A stretch of 5,944 bases of DNA from Massilia sp. GTDB taxonomy: Bacteria > Pseudomonadota > Gammaproteobacteria > Burkholderiales > Burkholderiaceae_D. The position numbers and the translations under genes were made by a program. The stretch is from assembly GCA_028291845.1 (NCBI GenBank), contig JAQGNM010000380.1, positions 1 to 5,944 on the forward strand, given 5' to 3'. The notes beneath the pieces are model-generated. The model did not search any database and was not told the origin of the DNA. It worked only from the letters and a program-made list of their open reading frames with translations. This document shows positions 1 through 5,586 of the stretch, in pieces; position 1 is the stretch's first letter; each line of letters starts with the position of its first letter.

Positions 1-211
1 TTATTGTGCGACTGGGATTGCTTGTACAATATCGGCGGAGATTTCTTCTCCCGGCCCGTGCCGGCGCCCAGACAATGCCGCCGTCCGAATTGCATCCCTG
101 CTTTTCACCGCCACTATCGTTGCGCCAGATCGATGCACATCAAGCATCGCGCCAACACTTCCCCACCCATTAATTTTTACTTGTGTCGTGCCGGCACACG
201 TACTACTTGCC
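1..211. other. Non-coding leader upstream of the histidine kinase
   Basis: No protein in this stretch can be supported. Open frames exist on both strands: one minus-strand frame ends in TAA at positions 1-3, and one plus-strand frame runs into the kinase gene. Neither has recognisable motifs or a Shine-Dalgarno sequence. The last 40 bases are AT-richer (TTAATTTTTA near 170-179) and probably carry the kinase promoter, but I cannot place a convincing -35/-10 pair. Confidence 0.4.
188..197. promoter_or_regulatory. Perfect 10-bp palindrome just upstream of the kinase ATG
   Basis: GTGCCGGCAC is a perfect palindrome ending 14 bases before the ATG at 212. Its first three bases are also an in-frame GTG that could be read as an earlier start. 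It could be an operator or an RNA hairpin. In GC-rich DNA a 10-bp palindrome can arise by chance, so this is only a candidate. Confidence 0.2.
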
Positions 212-1372
212 ATGCTATCAACCGACCTCACCACCACCGAACTTCATCTGAGCGCCACCGCCAGCCGCGTGCTCGCCTTGCGTGAAGCTGTGTTTGCGGA
301 ATGGGAGAGCCGGGTGCGCGCAGGATTGTCCGGCGCCGCCACCGTCGCCCACCCCATCCTGCTCGACACGCTGCCCATGTTCTATGGCAACCTCGTCGAA
401 GCCCTGTCACCGGCGATCGGCCGCGAAAACGCCGCCAGCAACACCACCGCGGCGGCCGGCCACGGCGCCGAGCGGGCCCGCACGACGGAATACAAGACGG
501 CCGAAGTGGTGCAGGAATACCAGATTCTGCGCGATTGCCTGCGCGAGGTGTGCGAAGCGCACGGTGTGTCGTTCACGGCGGAGGAATTGACCATCATCAC
601 CCGCTCCTTCGACCAGGCGATTCGCGAGGCGGTATCGGAATTTGCCGCCATCCAGTCGGCGTTCCGCGAAAGGATCGCCGCCAGCCTGACCCACGACATG
701 CGCACGCCTTTGGCCGTCATCATGACGGCAGCGCAGTTCCTGGCAAAGTCGGGCGATATCGGCACAATCAAAATTGCCGAGAAAATCGCCACGCAGGCGC
801 GGCGCCTGGAATCGATGTTCCAGGAACAACTCGACGCCATCGATTCCGCTCCCGTCAGAACCGAGCAACTGCAGCTCAGCCATTGCGACGCCCTGGAAAT
901 CGCCAGGCAGGTCGCCGCCGACATCAACGATGCGGCAGCGGCCAAGGTGCACTGCGAAGTGACGGGCCAGTCGGTGCACGGCTGGTGGGACCGCAAGGCG
1001 ATCTTGCGGGCGCTGGAGAATCTCGCCGGCAATGCCGTCAAATACGGCACCGGCAAGCAGGTGACGATCGACGTGTCCGCGGCCCACGGCCGGGTCATCC
1101 TGTCGGTGCACAACAGCGGCAACCCCATCGACGAACAGCGCCACGCCGGCATCTTTCGTTATCTCAACCGCGGCGAAACCCACCAACAAAAAGGCTGGGG
1201 CATCGGCTTGCCCTTCGTGCAAAGTGTAGCGATACGCCATGGCGGCACCGTGGTCCTCGACAGCGCCGCCGACACCGGCACCACGTTTGCAATCGACATC
1301 CCGTGCGATGCGCGCCAATTGACGCCGCAGTCGGCGTTGGCGAAGTTCAGTGATGACAGGGCTGCGCCTTGA
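212..1372 (+). CDS. Cytoplasmic sensor histidine kinase with RsbRD-like N-terminal domain
   Basis: Predicted two-component sensor kinase of 386 residues that autophosphorylates on His and passes phosphate to an unidentified response regulator. Counting from the ATG at 212, residues about 10-150 form an all-helical domain resembling the RsbRD/RsbR N-terminal family, with an HGAER motif (His84) and EYQILR at 102-107. The HisKA H-box LTHDMRTPL puts the phospho-acceptor at His161. The HATPase part has an N-box (LENLAGNAVKYG, Asn274), a G1 box HNSGNPI in which Asn replaces the usual Asp, a G2 box GWGIGL (328-333) and a final TGTTF. No transmembrane segment or signal peptide is visible, so it should be cytosolic. 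An in-frame GTG at 188 would add 8 residues; neither start has a clear Shine-Dalgarno, and I prefer the ATG. No response regulator lies in the window, so the kinase looks orphan here. The kinase call is firm; the N-terminal family is less sure. Confidence 0.88.
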   Translation: MLSTDLTTTELHLSATASRVLALREAVFAEWESRVRAGLSGAATVAHPILLDTLPMFYGNLVEALSPAIGRENAASNTTAAAGHGAERARTTEYKTAEVVQEYQILRDCLREVCEAHGVSFTAEELTIITRSFDQAIREAVSEFAAIQSAFRERIAASLTHDMRTPLAVIMTAAQFLAKSGDIGTIKIAEKIATQARRLESMFQEQLDAIDSAPVRTEQLQLSHCDALEIARQVAADINDAAAAKVHCEVTGQSVHGWWDRKAILRALENLAGNAVKYGTGKQVTIDVSAAHGRVILSVHNSGNPIDEQRHAGIFRYLNRGETHQQKGWGIGLPFVQSVAIRHGGTVVLDSAADTGTTFAIDIPCDARQLTPQSALAKFSDDRAAP

Positions 1373-1500
1373 GTCGCACGCGAAGTCTGGTAGCGGCGCT
1401 TCGATTGCAAGGAGGCAGGTTTGGCGGACCGAAACGAACCGATTGGTATTGGCAATAATTTCGCGCAACAGCAGAGCGTTTGATCAGTAGCTGCCTCAAA
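1373..1500. other. Convergent intergenic gap without a clear terminator
   Basis: This 128-base gap separates the stop codons of the plus-strand kinase and the minus-strand antitoxin gene. A short CGAAG/CTTCG inverted repeat (1381-1385 and 1399-1403) could form a weak stem, but no T-run follows on either strand. I see no classical intrinsic terminator and no small gene. Confidence 0.4.
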
Positions 1501-1794
1501 TCACCCCTCCCGCCCCTTCCCCACCACCGCCCCCACCACCATCCCCACCGGCCTTAACAACTTCTCGGCCGTCAGCAGGGTCGGACTCGACGCCTCCCGC
1601 TCGATGTCCTGCAAGGTCCGCGCCGACACCCCGCACAGCTTCGCGTACTCCGCAATCGTCAAGCGCAGGGCGCCGCGAATCTTCTTGATTACGGCGGGAA
1701 TCGGAATGGCGGGATCGGCGGCGAATTGCTCGGCCAGTTCGCGGCGCGCTTGCAGGGCTTCGCGGGGGCTCAAGGGGTTATAGCGTTTGTCCAT
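1501..1794 (-). CDS. HipB-like helix-turn-helix antitoxin
   Basis: A 97-residue XRE/Cro-type DNA-binding protein, the probable antitoxin and autorepressor for the HipA-like kinase encoded just upstream. A charged N-terminal helix (about residues 10-26) precedes the HTH fold at about 35-82. The first HTH helix is TIAEYAKLCGV and the recognition helix is SARTLQDIEREA. The C-terminus is short and Val/Gly-rich. The ATG follows the toxin's TAG stop with no gap, and a GGAGG Shine-Dalgarno inside the toxin's last codons sits 8 bases upstream, so translation is probably coupled. In E. coli, hipB precedes hipA; here the order is reversed. By analogy with HipB it should bind operators near the toxin promoter and neutralise the toxin. 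HTH call firm; antitoxin role inferred from context. Confidence 0.88.
   Translation of the reverse strand: MDKRYNPLSPREALQARRELAEQFAADPAIPIPAVIKKIRGALRLTIAEYAKLCGVSARTLQDIEREASSPTLLTAEKLLRPVGMVVGAVVGKGREG
1504..1546 (-). other. G-quadruplex-prone tract at the 3' end of the antitoxin gene
   Basis: The minus (mRNA-sense) strand has closely spaced G-runs. Between 1522 and 1504 it reads GGGG-AA-GGGG-C-GGG-A-GGGG, ending next to the TGA stop. Further runs lie upstream: GGGGG at 1534-1530 and GGGG at 1546-1543. This fits the usual four-run quadruplex pattern with loops of 1-2 bases. It encodes the Val/Gly-rich tail of the antitoxin. The motif is directly visible; folding and any effect on RNA stability or termination are inference. 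Confidence 0.5.
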
Positions 1795-3087
1795 CTATAA
1801 CGCCTCCAGTTGCGCGCGGATGTTCTCGATGGTTTTTTGCAAGGGCTCCAGGAACGGCGCTTCGATGCCCAGCGCCAGCGCGTCGGCGACCACGGTTGCC
1901 AGCGGGGCGGCCACGGCGCGCACACCGGCGGTAACGCGCGCAGGGTCGACTTGGGCGGCGTCGCAAGCCTGTGCGATGACGCTCTTCCAGATGGGTGCGC
2001 CGCCATCGTCGGTGTGCCAGCGGATGCGCCGGGCGATGCCGTCCGGGTGCAGCCACATGGGGGCGAAATCGAACAAGGGGGTCAGGCCAATGGCGCCGTC
2101 CGGCCGGCGCTGGATCGCCGTGTTGCGGGCGTGGTTGTCCTTGTTGCCGAGGGCGATGTTGGCGATGTCGCGCTTGATGTATTCGATAATCGCGCCGACC
2201 GGATCGGTGGCGACCTCCCCCAGGCGCCGGCAGACCTCGTTGTGCGAGGGCACTTTGCCAAAACCGGAAACGCCGCACAAGGACGCGATGCTCTCCTGGG
2301 CGTGGCGGCTCACGCGGCCGTTGCTGACGTGACGGTCGAAGCGGGGGATGAACAAGGCACGCTCGTGCAGGCTCAGCTCGGCATGGACGTCGAGCCCGAG
2401 GCCTTTCGCCAGTTGCATGTACGGCGCTTCCAGGCGCAGGATGTCGGCCAGTCTCTGGTCGGCGCCGCGCCCGAACTTGACGATGAAGTGCTCGTGCGCC
2501 TCGGCGTCGGGCAGGGTGTGATCAAGGTAGAACAGGCCATCGCGCGCGCGCGTGAGCAGGATCTTCGGCCACTCGCCCTGGATGCCCGACGAGCCCGCCA
2601 GAAACAAACCGTTCTCGGCCAGGTATTCGTTGAAGTCGCCCGCCCGCGACGCCACCTCCTCGCGCGTAAAACCGCGCAGGGCGCTGCCGCTGCGCAGGCC
2701 GACCCAGTCGTGCGCTTCCTTGATGCGAATATTGCCAATTGGATTGCCCGCTCCCGCGCACAGCAGCGCCCAGTCCGCCGCGGGACCGGCCGCTTGGTCC
2801 CGATCAAGCTGCTTCAACAGCTCGATCCTGCCAAAACCCTGGGGCAGCAGGTCGACCAGAAAAGCAGGCCAGGCCTCGGCGCCGTGGCTGCCCAGATCGA
2901 CCGGGAGGTTGACAGACAATGCGACGGCGTCGGATCTGCCGAAATAAGCCAGTGCGTAAGACGGCAAGTAGATCAGATATGTAGACGCCTCGATTCCGCG
3001 TTGCATGTCTCCGGTCAGATCGAGTGCCGCCGCATCGCGCCAGGCGTCGTCGATGAAGATTTGCAAGGTGCACAGAGGAAGCGTCAT
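1795..3087 (-). CDS. HipA-like serine/threonine kinase toxin
   Basis: A 430-residue HipA-family protein (E. coli HipA is about 440), full length in appearance. Known members phosphorylate targets such as glutamyl-tRNA synthetase and cause growth arrest; the target here is unknown. The N-terminal part (to about 125) carries the family-like stretch DLLPQGFGRIELL and ends in GNIRI. The Gly/Ser loop GSSGIQGEWPK lies at 165-175. HFIVKF gives the candidate ATP-binding Lys204. LFIPRFDR lies at 245-252. GNKDNHARN gives the catalytic Asp317 and metal ligand Asn322. LFDF gives the second metal-binding Asp340. The ATG at 3087 is chosen; an in-frame GTG at 3093 would add two residues, and neither has a visible Shine-Dalgarno. 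The gene ends in TAG immediately before the antitoxin ATG, forming a toxin-first operon. All catalytic residues appear intact, so an active kinase is expected. Confidence 0.9.
   Translation of the reverse strand: MTLPLCTLQIFIDDAWRDAAALDLTGDMQRGIEASTYLIYLPSYALAYFGRSDAVALSVNLPVDLGSHGAEAWPAFLVDLLPQGFGRIELLKQLDRDQAAGPAADWALLCAGAGNPIGNIRIKEAHDWVGLRSGSALRGFTREEVASRAGDFNEYLAENGLFLAGSSGIQGEWPKILLTRARDGLFYLDHTLPDAEAHEHFIVKFGRGADQRLADILRLEAPYMQLAKGLGLDVHAELSLHERALFIPRFDRHVSNGRVSRHAQESIASLCGVSGFGKVPSHNEVCRRLGEVATDPVGAIIEYIKRDIANIALGNKDNHARNTAIQRRPDGAIGLTPLFDFAPMWLHPDGIARRIRWHTDDGGAPIWKSVIAQACDAAQVDPARVTAGVRAVAAPLATVVADALALGIEAPFLEPLQKTIENIRAQLEAL
1803..1807 (-). promoter_or_regulatory. Shine-Dalgarno of the antitoxin inside the toxin's 3' end
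   Basis: On the minus strand GGAGG lies in the last codons of the HipA-like gene, 8 bases before the antitoxin ATG at 1794. It is the strongest ribosome-binding site in the toxin-antitoxin pair, since the toxin start has none. This could favour antitoxin over toxin synthesis even though the toxin comes first. Confidence 0.7.
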
Positions 3088-3097
3088 ATGCACAGAA

Positions 3098-3141
3098 TAA
3101 TATCACTATTAGTGCGAGTAATGGCCCTTCTTATGATATTA
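3098..3141. promoter_or_regulatory. Inverted repeats, candidate operator of the toxin-antitoxin pair
   Basis: TAATATCA (3098-3105) and TGATATTA (3134-3141) are perfect 8-bp inverted repeats separated by 28 bases. Within the span, CACTATTAGTG (3104-3114) is an 11-base perfect palindrome around a central T. They lie between the toxin start and its proposed -10 element, with the right arm overlapping that element. This is where a HipB-type autorepressor would bind. They are not an obvious match to the E. coli TATCC-N8-GGATA operator. Confidence 0.4.
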
Positions 3142-3167
3142 AACTACGTAAGTACGACGTTTGTCAC
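3138..3167 (-). promoter_or_regulatory. Candidate sigma70 promoter of the toxin-antitoxin operon
   Basis: On the minus strand GTGACA (3167-3162; 5 of 6 matches to TTGACA) and TTTAAT (3143-3138; 5 of 6 matches to TATAAT) are separated by 18 bases. A transcript would start near 3130 and have a leader of about 40 bases before the ATG at 3087. The region is clearly AT-richer than the flanking genes. The elements were read by eye and not tested. Confidence 0.4.
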
Positions 3168-3197
3168 TGCTTGCGGACTGTAACGATGCACACTGCG

Positions 3198-3250
3198 GCC
3201 ATGCGGAAACCGGCGCCGGCGAACGGCAGGTCGCCGATTTCCGCAATGGC
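3198..3250 (-). other. Large stem-loop overlapping the PurA-like stop codon
   Basis: GCCATGCGGAAA (3198-3209) pairs with TTTCCGCAATGGC (3238-3250), giving a 12-bp stem with one bulged base. A second nested stem, CGGCGA/TCGCCG (3217-3222 and 3231-3236), closes an 8-base loop. The structure begins at the last base of the PurA-like stop codon on the minus strand. No U-run follows it, so it is not a textbook intrinsic terminator. It may protect the mRNA 3' end or assist termination, and it insulates the operon from the toxin promoter downstream. Confidence 0.45.
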
Positions 3251-4575
3251 TACCCAGGGCCGATGTCCCGATAGCTCGGCCCGCGCGCGCCGAACCGCAC
3301 CGGCAGCCCGCTCAAGGCCGCCAGTTCGTCGACCAACTGGGCGGCGCTGGCGATGACGCCGGCTTCATAGCACGGCGTGGCGCCGGCCAGCATGGCGGTC
3401 AGGCGCGCCTGGTGCGCCAGGTCGCCGTGGCGGCCGGGCACGATGGCGCCGATCAGCGCCGTGTCGTCCTGGCCGGCGATGCGGTAGGAACGGCACCAGC
3501 GCAGCATGGGGGCGCGCGCGAACACGTCGAGGTGGCTGACCAACAAGCCGTCGAGTTTTCCCACCGCCGCCAGCGCGTAGCGCAGCAGCAGCGCATCGGG
3601 ATGGCCGCGGCGAAACGGCCCCTGCCAGCCGCCGTCGCCGTTGTGCGCTTCGGCCAGGCCGGCAAGCCGGTCGAGCCGTGCGTCGTGGGTCGGCAGGGGA
3701 CCGGCGCCGTGGCGCGTCAGGTAGCTGCGCAGCGCGCCGTAATGTTCGATCGGCGCGCCCTGCCCGGCATCGCGCGCCACCGCCTCTACCGCCGCTGTTG
3801 AAATGCTGCTCCAGGTGGTGTGCGGATGAAAGCCGCGCGCCTCGTCGAGCAGCACGCCCTGGGCGCCCTCGAAGAGCAGCGTGCCGGGGCGGTGAAAGCG
3901 TGCATAAATGGCGTCGGCGCCGGCGGGCGCCACCTGCGCCAGCAAGGGCGCGATCTGCGCCAGCCAGCGGCGCGACAAGTCGGCGTCGGCCAGCACCTGC
4001 AATTCGCGCCGCCCCGCTGCCGACGGCGCGCGCGCCCACTGCGCCAGCAGGGTCGTGCGCACAGCTTCGGCCTTTGCCAGCGCCAGCGCGGGATCGGCCA
4101 GGTCGCCGTAGACGATGGCCTGCTGCGGGTAGCGCAATGCATGGCCGACCGTCTCGCCGAAGCCGACGCCGCAACTGCCGTGGGCGGCGTCCTGCCGTTC
4201 GAGTTCGCGCAGGCGGCCGGCGGCCTGGTGAAACGGCGTGGTGACGCGGCAGCGGGCGTCGATCAGCAAGCGGCCGAGGGCGTCGGGCACGCCGGCGCGC
4301 TTGAGAATATCGTGTTCGACCAGCAGCGCGCCCGGATGCACCACCACGGGCGACGTCAGCAGGGTCAGCACACCGGGCACGAACGTGGCCGCGCCGAACT
4401 GCGAAAAAGTGTGGTGGCGCCCGTCCGGCAGCACCACGTTGTGGCCGGCCTGGCCGCCGCCATTGAAGCGCACCACCGTGTGGGCCGACCAGCGGCGCGC
4501 CAGGGCGTCGATGAATGCGCCTTTGCCGCAGTCGCCAAAGGCCAGTCCCAGTACCGACACCAGGCGCGTCGCCAT
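3250..4575 (-). CDS. Divergent adenylosuccinate synthetase (PurA-family) paralogue
   Basis: A 441-residue member of the GTP-dependent PurA ligase family. Canonical PurA joins IMP and aspartate to make adenylosuccinate. Retained family landmarks are LGLAFGDCGKG (PurA: GDEGKG) with catalytic Asp15, GGGQAGHN with catalytic His45, EGAQGVLLD (236-244), SSISTAAV (256-263), LTRHGAGPLPT (286-296) and HLDVF with Asp350. Several substrate-contacting positions differ from E. coli PurA as I recall it: the IMP-phosphate loop GTTGRG reads GSCGVG (133-138), and the aspartate loop TTGRRRR reads WQGPFRR (317-323). The GTP-site Lys of TKLD is His348. So it is probably an active ligase with changed substrates rather than the housekeeping PurA, but this is inferred. 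The ATG lies 12 bases after the VWA stop with no strong Shine-Dalgarno, suggesting coupled translation in the operon. Family assignment firm; substrate unknown. Confidence 0.85.
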   Translation of the reverse strand: MATRLVSVLGLAFGDCGKGAFIDALARRWSAHTVVRFNGGGQAGHNVVLPDGRHHTFSQFGAATFVPGVLTLLTSPVVVHPGALLVEHDILKRAGVPDALGRLLIDARCRVTTPFHQAAGRLRELERQDAAHGSCGVGFGETVGHALRYPQQAIVYGDLADPALALAKAEAVRTTLLAQWARAPSAAGRRELQVLADADLSRRWLAQIAPLLAQVAPAGADAIYARFHRPGTLLFEGAQGVLLDEARGFHPHTTWSSISTAAVEAVARDAGQGAPIEHYGALRSYLTRHGAGPLPTHDARLDRLAGLAEAHNGDGGWQGPFRRGHPDALLLRYALAAVGKLDGLLVSHLDVFARAPMLRWCRSYRIAGQDDTALIGAIVPGRHGDLAHQARLTAMLAGATPCYEAGVIASAAQLVDELAALSGLPVRFGARGPSYRDIGPG

Positions 4576-4587
4576 GTCGACGGCGCA

Positions 4588-5553
4588 TCAAGAAAACAGG
4601 CGTTTGAACCAGGCGCCGGGGCCGTGGCCGGCGGTAACCGGCGCACGCTTGCCGGCGGCCGGGTCGAGCAGCGCCGTGTAGCCGCGGATCGCCCGCAGCA
4701 CGGCCGACACCCGCGCCGGCACGACGCCGTTGGCGGCCAGGCAGGCGGCCAGACCGTCTAGATCGGGCACGGCGCGCTCGGTCAGGGCGACGATGGAGGC
4801 GGCCACCGCGCAGGTGTCGGCGGCGTCTTCCATGCAGATCACATGGTCGCCCAGCAGTTTGCGCCAGGTGTGCTCGCAGCGCTTGCGGCGGGCCAGGTCG
4901 GGGATCAGGAAGAATACGTGATAGGTCTCGAAGGCGGCGGCGATCACTTCTTCGATGGGGATGTCGGCGTCGAGGCGCTCGCCCACCAGGCTGCCGATCT
5001 GGTGGTGGGAGACGGCCGGATAGGGATGTTCGTCGCCGGTGATGAACAGGTAGCCCTTCTTGCGCCGCTTGACCCAGCAATCGAGATCGGTGTGCTGGGC
5101 GGCGATATACAAGGCCAGCTCGTAGCTTTCCTCGCCGGTGCCGCCACCACCGCCTTCCAGGTAACTCCAGGTCAGCCACTGGTCCATCAGTTCGGCGGTC
5201 GATTCGAACTGGCCCACCTGCAGCGCGGCGTGGTCGGAGGTGGCGTCGCCGATCGCCATGAACATCAGTTGCGGATCGGTGACGCCGCAATGAATCAGCA
5301 GATTCATGAAGGTGGGCAGCTCGCGGGTGGCCAGTAACTGGGGAATGTCGCCCATCGATCCGGTGACGTCGAGGGCGAACACGATGCCCAGCGAATGCGG
5401 GTGGTCGAGGCTGTCCCGCGATTCGCGCATCGCCAGTCCGTGCGGATTCATCAACGGGTGGCACCCGCGTTGCACGAACACTTCGGTGCCGGATGCCGAG
5501 CGGTCGGCGATGATCGCTGCGTGCGCAGCGTGCGAGTAGTTGCCGTGTCCCAT
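4588..5553 (-). CDS. VWA-domain protein with MIDAS motif
   Basis: A 321-residue soluble protein with a von Willebrand factor A fold. Counting from the ATG at 5553, residues 1-50 are His-rich at first (His3, His8, His11). The VWA core starts near 56 with strand GIVFALDVTGSMGD. This is a MIDAS in the D-x-T-G-S form, with Asp62, Thr64 and Ser66 as likely divalent metal ligands. GDATSD (102-107) and the glycine run followed by TGEES (134-143) are candidates for the other metal-binding loops. ITGDEHPYP (171-179) follows as another core strand. The C-terminus ends in an amphipathic AWFKRLFS tail. No signal peptide or membrane segment is visible. VWA proteins of this kind usually serve as metal-dependent scaffolds with kinases, ATPases or Ter proteins. 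The gene lies 33 bases after the kinase-like gene and 12 before the PurA-like gene. A TTG at 5565 is in frame but lies within the Shine-Dalgarno region, so the ATG is preferred. Confidence 0.85.
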   Translation of the reverse strand: MGHGNYSHAAHAAIIADRSASGTEVFVQRGCHPLMNPHGLAMRESRDSLDHPHSLGIVFALDVTGSMGDIPQLLATRELPTFMNLLIHCGVTDPQLMFMAIGDATSDHAALQVGQFESTAELMDQWLTWSYLEGGGGGTGEESYELALYIAAQHTDLDCWVKRRKKGYLFITGDEHPYPAVSHHQIGSLVGERLDADIPIEEVIAAAFETYHVFFLIPDLARRKRCEHTWRKLLGDHVICMEDAADTCAVAASIVALTERAVPDLDGLAACLAANGVVPARVSAVLRAIRGYTALLDPAAGKRAPVTAGHGPGAWFKRLFS

Positions 5554-5558
5554 AGTGT

Positions 5559-5563
5559 TCCTC
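5559..5563 (-). promoter_or_regulatory. Shine-Dalgarno deciding the VWA start
   Basis: On the minus strand GAGGA lies 5 bases before the ATG at 5553. The upstream in-frame TTG at 5565 overlaps this element, so it is unlikely to be the true start. This supports a 321-residue rather than a 325-residue product. Confidence 0.65.
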
Positions 5564-5586
5564 AAAGTGCTTGCGCCGGCTGCGCC

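Noticed and set aside
188..212. Sigma54 promoter (GG-N10-GC) near the kinase start
   Set aside because: The GG at 193-194 and GC at 209-210 are separated by 14 bases rather than 10, so the spacing does not fit.
1..237. 78-codon minus-strand frame ending in TAA at 1-3
   Set aside because: It has no motif or Shine-Dalgarno and would overlap the start of the kinase gene divergently. It cannot be excluded as a small gene but is not supported.
1381..1403. CGAAG/CTTCG repeat as a terminator between the convergent genes
   Set aside because: The stem is only 5 bp with a 13-base loop, and there is no T-run on either strand.
407..1468. 353-codon minus-strand frame opposite the histidine kinase
   Set aside because: It is antisense to the kinase, which has H, N and G boxes. 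It has low-complexity composition and no motifs.
1810..3183. 457-codon plus-strand frame opposite the HipA-like gene
   Set aside because: It is antisense to a gene with intact catalytic motifs, shows no recognisable domain, and is explained by high GC at third codon positions.
3250..4575. PurZ (phage 2-aminoadenine pathway) identity for the PurA-like protein
   Set aside because: As I recall, PurZ enzymes lack the catalytic Asp of the GDEGKG motif. Here Asp15 is present, and no phage-type genes are nearby.
5563..5565. TTG at 5565 as the start of the VWA protein
   Set aside because: It overlaps the GAGGA Shine-Dalgarno serving the ATG at 5553 and has no ribosome-binding site of its own.
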